A stretch of DNA of 64,000 bases from an uncultured Paracoccaceae bacterium. Lineage in GTDB: Bacteria; Pseudomonadota; Alphaproteobacteria; Rhodobacterales; Rhodobacteraceae. The stretch spans positions 72,224-136,223 of the forward strand of contig CANMWG010000002.1 of the NCBI GenBank assembly GCA_947501555.1. The letters run 5' to 3'. Positions 36,337 to 45,012 of the stretch are shown here, one piece after another (the first letter of the stretch is position 1; each line of letters starts with the position of its first letter). The position numbers and the translations under genes are program-made. Below the pieces are notes generated by a model, which saw only the letters and a list, made by a program, of their open reading frames with translations, was not told the DNA's origin and searched no databases.

Positions 36337-37134
36337 CTAATTTTTGGATTGATCTGCGCCCATCAGACGCGGCAAATCACCCCAACGGGCGACCGCAGCA
36401 AAGACAAGGATAGACACCACAAGGAATGTGATCGCGGCCACAGCCATCGTTGGCGTATATCCATTGCGCAGAGAGTTGAAGATTTGCAGCGTGACCGTCG
36501 CATAGGACGACGCCGAGACAAAGAAAATCACGATGAATTCGTTGAACGACAGCACCAGCACAAAGAAAAACCCCGAGATTGTGTAGGGTATGGTTTGCGG
36601 CAAAACGACTGTGCGAAAGGCGATTTGTTCCGTCGCGCCCATGGTCGCCGCGGCGTCCAAATGCGACCGGTCGATGGATTGCAATCCGATTGAGATCGTC
36701 ACCAAAGGCAATGCCATCAAAAGGATCGCATGACTGATCACCCCTGACCAGACATGCCCCAAACCGCCCGTAAACGCCCAAAAGAACCCCAGCCCCACAC
36801 CGATGACAATCGGTGGCACCGCAAATGGCAAAGACCCAAGACCCGCCAGTGCTTTGGACAATTTCGATCCCGACGACCACAGTAAGTAGGCAACAGGCCA
36901 CGCGATCAAAACGGCCAATGTTGCGGCCCCAAAGGCAACGATGATCGAATTGGCCAGCGCGTTGGTCCAGACCGGCTCTGATACAAAGAATTCGCCGAAG
37001 CGCGCCAATGTCGGGTCTCGTGGTGGGAAGAACATGCTCCGCCCGCCATTCAACGCGGCACCACACACGACAACGATGGGCATGGCCAGCACCACTGCAG
37101 CTAGCGCCATAAAGATATGTCCGCCAATCCGCAT
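36337..37134 (-). CDS. ABC transporter permease (PotC type)
   Basis: This 265-residue inner-membrane permease of the polyamine/iron type has about six helices and the EAA loop DAAATMGATEQIAFRTVVLPQTIP. Its start shares one base with the stop of the PotB-type gene. It belongs to the leftward operon of solute-binding protein, ATPase, two permeases, cysteine hydrolase and an unknown protein. Confidence 0.93.
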   Translation of the reverse strand: MRIGGHIFMALAAVVLAMPIVVVCGAALNGGRSMFFPPRDPTLARFGEFFVSEPVWTNALANSIIVAFGAATLAVLIAWPVAYLLWSSGSKLSKALAGLGSLPFAVPPIVIGVGLGFFWAFTGGLGHVWSGVISHAILLMALPLVTISIGLQSIDRSHLDAAATMGATEQIAFRTVVLPQTIPYTISGFFFVLVLSFNEFIVIFFVSASSYATVTLQIFNSLRNGYTPTMAVAAITFLVVSILVFAAVARWGDLPRLMGADQSKN

Positions 37135-38114
37135 CAGCGCGCCTCGGCTTTGCTGTTTAACAGGTGACCGAAGTACAGGCAGATGCTTGCTGAAATAAGA
37201 AGGATCACCGCCTGCGCCGATCCAAAAGGTGCGTTCAGGTTTGATCCGCGAATGTTGGAATAGATCGCCACTGCTGTAGTCTGTTTGTCCGGCGTCGCGA
37301 AGACGCTGATGGTAACATAGCTTCCCAGCAAGAAGACGAATAACAGCAAAGTTGTTCCCATCAACGGCAGGCGGATCGAGGGGAGCGTCACAGTCCGGAT
37401 GACCGTCCAGCGGCTTGCGCCCATCGTGCGCGCGGCCTCTGACAGTGATGGGTCAAGCCGTGACAAGGCCGGGTAAAGCAGGATCACCGCATAGGGCCAA
37501 ACAAGGTAGCTCATCGTGAGGATCGTTGCGAATTCGGAGGGTTTGAATTTCACGTTGCGTGGGTTCGCCAAGCCGATATCACGCAGGGTTTGGAACCATC
37601 CCACGTCCTTTAGCCATTGGGTCATGCCAGTGACCTGAAACAGCTTTGGCAGGCCCGAATTGTTCGACAACAAAATGTCCCAACCCATGACGATAAACAC
37701 TTCTGACATCGACAAAGACGACAGAATGAAAACCAACCAGATCGCTTGGGTGCTGCGTTTGAGCCGGGTGAGCAGCAAGGTAAATGGCAGAGCCGTCAGC
37801 ACGGCAAGCAACGAGGCGATGATCGCGAAATAAAACGAATACCCCAGTTGTTGCAGGTAAAGAAAGGTGACTTCATCCGGCCATAGCGTGCCGACGAAAA
37901 ACCTTTGATAATTCTCAAAGGTAAAGTCCCAGACCCACGCGGCCCCCTCTATCTTGCGACCAAAGGAAATCACAATCACCAATATGAACGGGACCACGCA
38001 GAAGACGACCATCAAGGCAGTCAGCACCCCATAAAGCGCACCTTTTCGTGTTAGCCCTGGCGCCGCTTTCGCAGGGATGTCTGCCGCGACGTTAAGGTCA
38101 TCGGCGACCGTCAT
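37134..38114 (-). CDS. ABC transporter permease (PotB type)
   Basis: This 326-residue inner-membrane permease has a cytoplasmic N-terminal tail of about 30 residues and the EAA loop SEAARTMGASRWTVIRTVTLPSIR. It overlaps the ATPase gene by 4 bases. With the PotC-type partner it forms the channel of a polyamine-like importer; cargo is unknown. Confidence 0.93.
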   Translation of the reverse strand: MTVADDLNVAADIPAKAAPGLTRKGALYGVLTALMVVFCVVPFILVIVISFGRKIEGAAWVWDFTFENYQRFFVGTLWPDEVTFLYLQQLGYSFYFAIIASLLAVLTALPFTLLLTRLKRSTQAIWLVFILSSLSMSEVFIVMGWDILLSNNSGLPKLFQVTGMTQWLKDVGWFQTLRDIGLANPRNVKFKPSEFATILTMSYLVWPYAVILLYPALSRLDPSLSEAARTMGASRWTVIRTVTLPSIRLPLMGTTLLLFVFLLGSYVTISVFATPDKQTTAVAIYSNIRGSNLNAPFGSAQAVILLISASICLYFGHLLNSKAEAR

Positions 38115-39160
38115 GCCGCTGCGCGTGGGTAGACCCGCAGCGCATCAACGGGCAAGTGCACCAATGTCTTATCGCCGGCGGTCAGTTTCTGTTCTTCGGA
38201 CCCTGCAGCATATTCAACGATGATCGGACCAATATCCGTGGTCAGATGGTATTCGCGCACAGGACCAAGATCGCGCACAAATCCGACCACCGCCGCAATG
38301 CGGTTTTGTCCGGGTTCTGTTGCAAGGCAGGCGCTTTCAGGCCGTATCGCAAGCCGCACAGGGCTTTCGGGCGCAAAGTTTGCGGGCACGTCAAGGGTCT
38401 GAGACCCGATCATGACGCCCCCTGACTGATACAGACCATCAAAGAAATTCGCCTTGCCGATGAAATCCGCAACGAAGGCATTGGCTGGTTTGTGGTAAAT
38501 TTCCTGTGGTGGCGCGACCTGTTCGACGCGTCCATTTGACATGACAACAATTGTGTCGGCCATTGTCATGGCTTCGCGCTGATCATGGGTGACGACGATG
38601 GTTGTGATCCCAAGACGCTGCTGCAGAAGGCGCAGTTCGACCTGCATATCTTCGCGCAATTTTGCATCCAAGGCTGACATTGGCTCGTCCAGCAGGAACA
38701 CCTGCGGTTCTTGCGCCAATGCCCGCGCTATCGCCACCCGCTGACGCTGCCCACCTGATAGCTCACCAACGCGGCGATCGCCAAAACCATTCAGTTGCAC
38801 AGTAGCAAGCAAACTCTCTGCTTTTTCCAGCGCCGTTGGCTTCGCCATCCCGCCGATGGTCAGCGAATAGGCGACGTTCTCGCGCACGGTATAGTGCGGA
38901 AACAGTGCAAAGCTTTGGAACACCATCCCAAATTTACGCTTATGGGCGGGCAGATCCGTGATGTCATCATCGCCCAGCTTAATCTGGCCGCGGGTCGGGT
39001 TTTCCAATCCGGCAATCATACGCAAAAGCGTTGTCTTCCCGCACCCCGAGGGCCCAAGCAAGGCGGTCAATTGCCCTTTCGCAAAGGCAAGATCAGTAGG
39101 TTCAACTGCACGGGTGTTTCCAAATGTCTTAGAAACACCCGACAGGATCAGGTCAGTCAT
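38111..39160 (-). CDS. ABC transporter ATP-binding protein (PotA type)
   Basis: This 349-residue ATPase has Walker A GPSGCGKTT, signature ELSGGQRQRVAIARALA, Walker B VFLLDEPMSALD, H-loop VVTHDQREAMTMAD, and a C-terminal TOBE domain (about 270-345), as in PotA/FbpC-type ATPases. It begins 6 bases after the solute-binding stop. Confidence 0.95.
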   Translation of the reverse strand: MTDLILSGVSKTFGNTRAVEPTDLAFAKGQLTALLGPSGCGKTTLLRMIAGLENPTRGQIKLGDDDITDLPAHKRKFGMVFQSFALFPHYTVRENVAYSLTIGGMAKPTALEKAESLLATVQLNGFGDRRVGELSGGQRQRVAIARALAQEPQVFLLDEPMSALDAKLREDMQVELRLLQQRLGITTIVVTHDQREAMTMADTIVVMSNGRVEQVAPPQEIYHKPANAFVADFIGKANFFDGLYQSGGVMIGSQTLDVPANFAPESPVRLAIRPESACLATEPGQNRIAAVVGFVRDLGPVREYHLTTDIGPIIVEYAAGSEEQKLTAGDKTLVHLPVDALRVYPRAAA

Positions 39161-39166
39161 CGGCGC

Positions 39167-40237
39167 CTAGGATTCCGCCAACATCTTGTCCCAGCTTTCC
39201 TTGATGAAGGTCTCATTATCAAGATAGGCCTCATAGGCAGGCTTGATCGATGGCGAGCCAGAGACAAACGCGAACTCTTCATCGGTCAGGTCGGTTGCGG
39301 ATTGATCCACCAAGGGCGCCGTCCCGATGTTGCGGCTCATCAATGCTTGGGTTGCGGGATCGCAAGAGAAATTCATGAATTCTGCCGCTTCTTCGGATTT
39401 TTCCGAACCTTCGGACAAGCACCACGATCCGTAATCCTGCAGGTTCCCTTCCTTGGGGAAGGTCGGCTGAATGGGGAAGCCGTCAGCCGCCATCAAGTTG
39501 GCCACGTCAAGATAGTATTGACCGCCGATTACATCGCCGTTCTTCATACCCTGTTCCATCTGGCTTTCCGCATTCCACCAAAGCGTCACATTCGGTTTGA
39601 TCTCACGGACTTTGTCGATAATCGCCAAGATCCCTTCGTCCGACATCATGGTCGCTTCCCCGTCAAAGAAGGTGGCAGAGGTAATATCCAGCAGACCCGA
39701 AGAATGGACATTGCTCAGGCCAAGAGATGCCTCAAACGTATCCGTGTCCCAGAAGTCCGCCCAACTTGCCGGGGTCTCTACCTCATCAGGGTTGAACACC
39801 AACGCCGTGAACCATGACATCGCGCCAACGCCCTGCGGACCTTCGGGGCCTTCGAAGACGAAATAACTGTCCAGATTACTGGCATTTGCGATTGCAGACA
39901 CGTTCAACGGCGCGATCAGGCCACCGATGCGGCTGGCCTTGATCATCTGTTGGCGCCCATACAATGAGATATCGGTCGGCACCGTGCCAGCAGAGGCGGC
40001 CTGCTGCATCGTCACCAGCCAGTCGGCTGAGTTCGGCTGCGTCACGCTTTCAACTTCGATGCCCGTGGCTGCCGTAAATTCAGGGTAGACGAAAGACTTG
40101 AAGCTATCCTCGAAATAGCCACCATACGAACCAACCTTCAGGCTACGGCTTTGTGCGATCAGCGGTGTCGCCAAGCCCGACGCTGCAACGCTGGCTGCAC
40201 CTGATTTCAGAAGAGTACGTCTATCAATTTTCAACAT
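39167..40237 (-). CDS. ABC transporter solute-binding protein (PotD/spermidine-putrescine type)
   Basis: This 356-residue periplasmic protein has a Tat-type N-terminus MLKIDRRTLLKSGAASVAASGLATPLIAQS and the family pattern LKVGSYGGYFEDSFKSFVYPEFTAATGIEVE. AAAGGGAA precedes the ATG at 40237. It heads the leftward operon. In this family ligands include polyamines, opines and amino-acid derivatives; the linked cysteine hydrolase suggests an amide- or ureide-containing cation. Confidence 0.9.
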   Translation of the reverse strand: MLKIDRRTLLKSGAASVAASGLATPLIAQSRSLKVGSYGGYFEDSFKSFVYPEFTAATGIEVESVTQPNSADWLVTMQQAASAGTVPTDISLYGRQQMIKASRIGGLIAPLNVSAIANASNLDSYFVFEGPEGPQGVGAMSWFTALVFNPDEVETPASWADFWDTDTFEASLGLSNVHSSGLLDITSATFFDGEATMMSDEGILAIIDKVREIKPNVTLWWNAESQMEQGMKNGDVIGGQYYLDVANLMAADGFPIQPTFPKEGNLQDYGSWCLSEGSEKSEEAAEFMNFSCDPATQALMSRNIGTAPLVDQSATDLTDEEFAFVSGSPSIKPAYEAYLDNETFIKESWDKMLAES

Positions 40238-40345
40238 TGGTTTCCCTTTCGGCGCACGACGGCACCTTCCCACTAAACACCACCCCGTCCCGAGGCGCCT
40301 TCTGGGCACGATTGCGCGGGCAGAGCAGATTCTGGTCAATGGAAG

Positions 40346-40361
40346 TGATCGAAATCGATCA
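40346..40361. promoter_or_regulatory. 16-base palindrome between the transporter operon and the oxygenase gene
   Basis: TGATCGAAATCGATCA has perfect 7-base arms around a 2-base centre in the divergent promoter gap, followed 18 bases later by the second copy of the 14-mer TCAAAATTTAGGCA (40380-40393). It is a good operator candidate; no regulator gene is adjacent. Confidence 0.5.
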
Positions 40362-40487
40362 AACGGCGCTGACGGCTGATCAAAATTTAGGCATTCTAGC
40401 AGATTGGATATCTTTTCTTAGTCGAAAGGGAGTCGTCTGAACCAAGTGTTATCGCATGCTGCTTTCGTACGCAGGATTGGGGAAATT

Positions 40488-41558
40488 ATGTCGGACACTC
40501 AAGAACTCAAAGCGCTCACCGTGGATGATGCCACGCTACCGGTCATCGATTTGTCGGGGCTTTTCTCTGACAATCCGGACGACAAGGCAGAGGTGGCCCG
40601 CGCCCTTGGCGCTGCTGCGCGCACGTCGGGGTTTTTCTATATTACAGGGCATAGTGTTCCGCAGACGCTAATGGATGCGGCCTTTGCAGCCTCTAAACAG
40701 TTCCACGAAATGCCGCGCAGCTTCAAAATGAAGTATTGGTCCGGGTTCACCACGAACCACCGGGGCTACGTACCGTTCGAGGAAAATGGAAAAGAGTTCC
40801 CCAAGATCATTAACTTCAACGAAGCTTGGGATATGTCTTTTGAGGCACCTGCCGATCACCCCGACTATATTGCCGGCTGGCGGATGACTGGCCCGAATGT
40901 CTGGCCTGATCTGCCTGGATGGCAGGATACGATTTCGGGGTATTATGATGCGATCTTCAATCTTGGCCTGCGGATGCTTGACGCTTTGGCGCTTGAGCTT
41001 GGCGTCCCCGCAGAAGACCTGACACGTTTTATCACCTGCCCCACGTCTCAGCTCCGCCTTCTGCGATATATCGAAAACGATATGCCTCAGACGAAGGACG
41101 TGACCGGTATCTCGGCCCACTCGGATTTCGAATGTTTCACTATCCTGATGCAGGGCGCGCCCGGCTTGCAGGTGATGAACGCAGACGACGTCTGGATCGA
41201 GGCCCCGCCAATACCGGGCACGTTCATCGTCAATATTGGCGACATCTTTGAGACATGGTCAGGTGGCCAATTCAAGTCGACACAACATCGGGTCGTGAAT
41301 ACTGGCAAAGAGCGTTATTCGATGCCGCTGTTCTTTGGACTGGACTATGATGCAGTTGTCGAACCACTGGAAAAGTTCCGCACGGCGGAAACCATTGCGA
41401 AATATCCACCAATGAAGGCGGGCGAACATCTGATGCGCATGTCGGTAAACACATTCCGTTACATGGCAGATGCAAAAGCCAACGGCATTTTCACGCCAGA
41501 TTACGAGGTGCTAGAAGAAAGCCCCTTCGCGCGCGAAGCCAAAGAGCCCGCACCATAA
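40488..41558 (+). CDS. Fe(II)/2-oxoglutarate-dependent oxygenase (isopenicillin N synthase-like)
   Basis: This 356-residue oxygenase has the N-terminal DIOX_N pattern (LPVIDLSGLF, RTSGFFYITGHSVPQTLMD) and the Fe-binding facial triad His211 and Asp213 (SAHSDFECFTIL) plus His267 (TQHRVVN). Arg276 and Ser278 (RYSMPLFF) bind 2-oxoglutarate. GGGGA lies before the ATG at 40488. Relatives hydroxylate small molecules, arginine-like compounds or make ethylene. Divergence from the polyamine-type operon suggests it acts on the imported compound. Confidence 0.9.
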   Translation: MSDTQELKALTVDDATLPVIDLSGLFSDNPDDKAEVARALGAAARTSGFFYITGHSVPQTLMDAAFAASKQFHEMPRSFKMKYWSGFTTNHRGYVPFEENGKEFPKIINFNEAWDMSFEAPADHPDYIAGWRMTGPNVWPDLPGWQDTISGYYDAIFNLGLRMLDALALELGVPAEDLTRFITCPTSQLRLLRYIENDMPQTKDVTGISAHSDFECFTILMQGAPGLQVMNADDVWIEAPPIPGTFIVNIGDIFETWSGGQFKSTQHRVVNTGKERYSMPLFFGLDYDAVVEPLEKFRTAETIAKYPPMKAGEHLMRMSVNTFRYMADAKANGIFTPDYEVLEESPFAREAKEPAP

Positions 41559-41559
41559 C

Positions 41560-42015
41560 ATGCTACCGCATCCTGACTTTGAGGCCTTGGAGGTGCCAAC
41601 GTCCCTGGTGTTGGGGGCCTATCAGCTTGATATGCTGACGGCAGCGGATGTCGAGACGGATTTTGAGGCGGTGACCCGCTCACAATCCGTGCTGCAGGGC
41701 CTATTCGGGCCGGTTTGGCCTGAGGGTCTAACCTTTGAGGACAACCTGATTGACCTTCACTGGCATCACCGCGAATTCACTGCAAAACGCTCCTACGCTT
41801 GGGTCATCCGCAATCACACGGGGACCTATTTGGGCTGCGCCTATCTTTCTCCAAAGATAGGGGAACGCGGCTGTGGCGACGCGGCCTATTGGATGGCAGA
41901 TGCGCCTGAACGCTTGTCGCATCTCGCAGCCTTTGGCCCCCTGTACGAAGCATGGGTGACCAAACTACTGCCTAAGCCGTATTTGATTGGCTTCCATAGC
42001 AATGCGCATCTTTGA
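41560..42015 (+). CDS. GNAT-like N-acetyltransferase domain protein
   Basis: This 151-residue protein has RSYAWVIRNHTGTYLGCAYLSPKIGERGCGDAAYWMAD, reminiscent of the beta4 strand region of GNAT acyltransferases, but no clear RxxGxG/A acetyl-CoA loop, so activity is uncertain. The ATG follows the oxygenase stop by one base, so it shares that transcript. The transposase remnant begins about 90 bases downstream. Confidence 0.68.
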   Translation: MLPHPDFEALEVPTSLVLGAYQLDMLTAADVETDFEAVTRSQSVLQGLFGPVWPEGLTFEDNLIDLHWHHREFTAKRSYAWVIRNHTGTYLGCAYLSPKIGERGCGDAAYWMADAPERLSHLAAFGPLYEAWVTKLLPKPYLIGFHSNAHL

Positions 42016-42105
42016 GGTTCGCTGGGATTTGTCTGAGCATGCCAACGGGCACGGGTATTAGGCGCTCTTAGCTGCCTCGTCGCCTGCCTTGTTGGGTTTT
42101 GCTTC

Positions 42106-42195
42106 TTAAGCAACCGACGGCAGCATGCCGTTGTTGGTGTGCTTGCGTGTTGGGTTGTACAATATCTGAATATCATCGGACACATCCTGCCTTGC
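42106..42195 (-). pseudogene. Remnant of an IS3-family transposase C-terminus
   Basis: Read leftward, the sequence encodes ARQDVSDDIQILYNPTRKH then TNNGMLPSVA before a stop. This matches the end of IS3-family OrfB transposases (DVFDYIE-FYNP-RKH-NNGMLSPVEFE). The rest of the gene, the catalytic DDE residues and clear terminal repeats are not present, so it is a decayed fragment. It marks an old insertion at the right edge of the nitrogen island. Confidence 0.72.
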
Positions 42196-42266
42196 AGCAT
42201 CGCGCGCGAAGGATCGTCTTTCTGCTTTGGGTCAGTTGATGAGGTAATGGTCATAGCTATCTGGCG

Positions 42267-42992
42267 TTAGACATCGGTGGACTTCGCCACCATCGCAGAG
42301 GGTTCGGGCCAACAGTTGGACAATTGCTCAATCGCGTCGCGCAGCATCGCCACCCGGCGGGGTCGAAAGCTCGCGTCGGTGATCCTCAGGTTCTGCATCC
42401 GATCTAGCCGGAAGTTGCGGTACGCTTGGCGCAGATGACACCAGGCAATCAGGTTATGGGTGTCCTGCAAGAACACGATCCCCAGCGGATCAACCCGACG
42501 CTGGGTCGCATCACCCTTGGCATCGATATAATCGATCTCAATCGTACGTTCGTCCCAGGTGGCCTGCCGCAGTCCGCGGACATCCACGGTCGGTTGCGGC
42601 GGGCGCCTGATCCGATCCGCGGCCAGCACCGCATATTGCAAACGATGGGCTTGCGCGCTGGGCAGCCTTGCTTGCAATTTGGCCAAGGCGTTCTTGGCCG
42701 CCCGCGCCAGATGCGGATCGGCTATTGCCTGCACGTCGCGCAACCCCAGCACAATCGCCTCGATCTCTTCGTCGTCAAACATCATCGGGGGCAGGGCTGC
42801 ATCCTCTGTCAGCGCATAGCCAAAACCTGCAGTGCCATCGATAATCGCGCCCAACCCGCGCAAGGCCTCAATATCCCGGTAAAGCGTGCGCAAGGACACG
42901 CCTGTATCATTGGCCAATTGCTGAGCGGTCACCGGCGGCGCATGGCGGCGGAGCGATTGCATCAGTTGAAACAGACGAGCGGTGCGGGACAT
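42267..42992 (-). CDS. YafY-type transcriptional regulator (HTH_11 and WYL domains)
   Basis: This 241-residue protein has an N-terminal helix-turn-helix (LFQLMQSLRRHAPPVTAQQLANDTGVSLRTLYRDIEALRGLG) and a C-terminal WYL domain (TWDERTIEIDYIDAKGDATQRRVDPLGIVFLQDTHNLIAWCHLR). WYL domains bind ligands or nucleic acid. It is divergent from the GST-like gene and probably regulates it. Confidence 0.92.
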   Translation of the reverse strand: MSRTARLFQLMQSLRRHAPPVTAQQLANDTGVSLRTLYRDIEALRGLGAIIDGTAGFGYALTEDAALPPMMFDDEEIEAIVLGLRDVQAIADPHLARAAKNALAKLQARLPSAQAHRLQYAVLAADRIRRPPQPTVDVRGLRQATWDERTIEIDYIDAKGDATQRRVDPLGIVFLQDTHNLIAWCHLRQAYRNFRLDRMQNLRITDASFRPRRVAMLRDAIEQLSNCWPEPSAMVAKSTDV

Positions 42993-43010
42993 GGGGGGAT
43001 CATATCACTC

Positions 43011-43027
43011 CTGCCAGAATCTGTCAG
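43011..43027. promoter_or_regulatory. Direct-repeat operator candidate CTGCCAG-3-CTGTCAG
   Basis: CTGCCAG and CTGTCAG are spaced by AAT in the 73-base gap between the WYL regulator and the GST-like gene. Tandem TGNCAG repeats are a plausible target for YafY-type regulators; this is an inference from position and symmetry. Confidence 0.45.
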
Positions 43028-43065
43028 TACCCTCCTGCATAAGAGGTGCAACACAGGAGACGACA

Positions 43066-43755
43066 ATGATCACACTCATCACCTACCAAGCCGGGTTTGG
43101 CCAACTTAGCTACAGCCCATTTTGCGTCAAAGCAATGTGGCTGTTGCAAGCCGCAGGGGCCGACTGGCAGCGCGAAGACAGCAACGACCCGCGCAAGATG
43201 CCCTATGCCAAACTGCCCGCGATCCGCACGCCCGAAGGGATCATCGCCGATAGTCACAATATCCAGCGCTATCTGGAAAAGCGCGGGGCGGATTTCTGGG
43301 GGGAAGCGGACCGGACGCTGGGGCACGCGCTGATCCGCATGGCTGAGGAACACATGTATTTCCACCTTGTCCTTGACCGCTGGGGCGAGGGGGACAATTG
43401 GCCCGTTATCCGTGATGCCTATTTCGCAGCTTTGCCAGCGCTACTACGCAAACCGATTGCAAACAGCATTCGGAACGGCACGCTAAAGGGGTTGCATGCC
43501 CAAGGTCTTGGGCGGTTCACCCCGGCCGAGCGGATGGACCGGATCGCGCCTGACTTGGCAGCCATCACCGACCGATTGACGGGCCGGAATTACCTCATGG
43601 GTCAACAGATCAGCCTGCCCGACTATACGGTCGCGGCAATGCTTGGGGCGATGATGGCAACCCCGGTGCCCACATTGCTGAGCAAAAGGGTGGCCAATGA
43701 TGCTGTCCTGTCCGACTATGCAAGCCGGGTCGCAGAAAGGATGACACCGGCATGA
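43066..43755 (+). CDS. Glutathione S-transferase-like protein
   Basis: This 229-residue protein has a thioredoxin-like N-terminal domain (LITYQAGFGQLSYSPFCVKAMWLLQAAG, SPFC in the catalytic area; KLPAIRTPEGIIADSHNIQRYLEKRG binds the glutathione gamma-glutamyl part) and a helical C-terminal domain. CAGGAG precedes the ATG. Its end overlaps the DUF1801 gene (ATGA). The substrate is unknown; likely detoxification. Confidence 0.88.
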   Translation: MITLITYQAGFGQLSYSPFCVKAMWLLQAAGADWQREDSNDPRKMPYAKLPAIRTPEGIIADSHNIQRYLEKRGADFWGEADRTLGHALIRMAEEHMYFHLVLDRWGEGDNWPVIRDAYFAALPALLRKPIANSIRNGTLKGLHAQGLGRFTPAERMDRIAPDLAAITDRLTGRNYLMGQQISLPDYTVAAMLGAMMATPVPTLLSKRVANDAVLSDYASRVAERMTPA

Positions 43756-44165
43756 GATACCCTTTTGCGGACGACAAGGTGAAAGCAGCCTATGATGCCT
43801 TCCCGGCAGAGACACGGGACATGGCGCTGACCCTGCGTGATCTCATTTTCAGCGTGGCGCAGGACAATCCAGAAGTGGGCGCGATCGAAGAGACATTGAA
43901 ATGGGGGCAGCCGTCTTACCTGACCCCGGAAACAAAAGCAGGATCAACCCTGCGGATCGGGGTGCCGAAGCAGGGTGGCGCGGCTCTTTTCGCGCATTGT
44001 GCGACGGACATCATCAGCACCTATGCCAGCAGTTTTCCCGGCAGCGACCGTATCGAAGGGAACCGCGCGATAATCTTCGCAACTGCCGACGACATCGTAC
44101 CAATGCGGCTGCGTCTTCTTATCTACCATGGGCTGACCTATCATCTAAAAAGTAAGAGACCCTAG
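43752..44165 (+). CDS. DUF1801 domain protein
   Basis: This 137-residue cytoplasmic protein has the DUF1801 pattern: YDAFPAETRDMALTLRDLIF, EETLKWGQPSYLTPETKAGSTLRIG and FAHCATDIISTYASSFPG. It is coupled to the GST-like gene. The family function is not established. Confidence 0.86.
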   Translation: MRYPFADDKVKAAYDAFPAETRDMALTLRDLIFSVAQDNPEVGAIEETLKWGQPSYLTPETKAGSTLRIGVPKQGGAALFAHCATDIISTYASSFPGSDRIEGNRAIIFATADDIVPMRLRLLIYHGLTYHLKSKRP

Positions 44166-44572
44166 GATCAGCCGAGAATGGGGCAAGAGAATGTCAGCGG
44201 TCGTGCGTGTTTAGGGCAGGATGCTGAGTTGTGCTTTGTTTTGGCGACCAAATTGTTGAGGCAACAGTAAATGCCGACGTCCCCAAAATGCCCAGCAAAT
44301 GGTGGCTTTGACGACAATGGCCTCACATCGGTTGTCCCGTTCGTAGGGGTGCTTTGGGACGACAAGCCATCATTCTCAGCGCGGGCCACGCACGACTGCT
44401 TCACGCGCAAATGATCTAATCCCCCTATCTGATCTGCCGCCACCAAGGGTGGATACCGCAGGTATGAACGCCGCTGGGCCCTTGAAGTCCCGCCGGTCAA
44501 TCCCCATTTGTATACCATCGCATACAAAATAACAATCAAACCCATAACCCCCAACAGGAGGACCCTACACCT
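44166..44572. other. Intergenic region, 407 bases, no supported gene
   Basis: A leftward open frame nearly spans the region but has unusual composition, no ribosome site and no recognisable domain. The sequence has the look of the dispersed non-coding repeats seen in some roseobacter genomes, which I cannot verify here. CAGGAGGA at the right end is the ribosome site of the next gene. Confidence 0.4.
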
Positions 44573-45007
44573 ATGCTAGGAGCCATTATTGTCGTCGTCT
44601 TTTCTCATTACGTCATAACTTACGCCCTTGGATGGGGATTGCCGTATCTCGACTTTCGCATCCCCTTTTTGCCACTTCTGCTCCCACCGATGCTTGCGGG
44701 GTATCTCGGAGCGGTTCAATTCGTCAGAACCGAGCGGAAACACCTGGCGATTTTTGATCGCCTGGGCTTTGCATTCAAAGGCTGTCTGGCCATCGTCCTG
44801 ACACCTTTTGGTATCGGGTTGATCCTGTCACTTGCCGGGATGCTGACCGGCGGACTGGCTATGCTCCAATTCGCCCCAAGCATTGCAGGTTACTTCACCG
44901 CAACGGCAATCATGGCCACATTGCTCTTTTTGGTCTATGGGTTCCCTGCCCTGTTCATCGGGGTCAGCTATGGGTTCTGGTCAAGACGGCGCCTCAGCCG
45001 GCGATAA
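44573..45007 (+). CDS. ABZJ_00895-like small membrane protein
   Basis: This 144-residue integral membrane protein has four hydrophobic segments (IIVVVFSHYVITYAL, FLPLLLPPMLAGYLGAV, CLAIVLTPFGIGLILSLAGMLTG, FTATAIMATLLFLVYGFPALFIG) and a basic C-terminal tail RRRLSRR. The pattern resembles the ABZJ_00895 family of unknown function. A strong AGGAGG site lies upstream. It ends 5 bases before the convergent MFS gene. Confidence 0.75.
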   Translation: MLGAIIVVVFSHYVITYALGWGLPYLDFRIPFLPLLLPPMLAGYLGAVQFVRTERKHLAIFDRLGFAFKGCLAIVLTPFGIGLILSLAGMLTGGLAMLQFAPSIAGYFTATAIMATLLFLVYGFPALFIGVSYGFWSRRRLSRR

Positions 45008-45012
45008 CCGCG

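Noticed and set aside
38795..39817. Long rightward open frame of 340 codons
   Set aside because: It lies antisense to the PotA-type ATPase and solute-binding genes, has no ribosome site and no domain; it arises from codon bias of the real genes.
40346..40440. Guanidine riboswitch before the oxygenase or transporter genes
   Set aside because: No ACGR-loop hairpin pair or ykkC-like conserved sequence was seen; only a DNA palindrome is present.
44168..44554. Leftward open frame of 128 codons in the gap before the small membrane gene
   Set aside because: No ribosome site, no family match, and odd composition; treated as non-coding.
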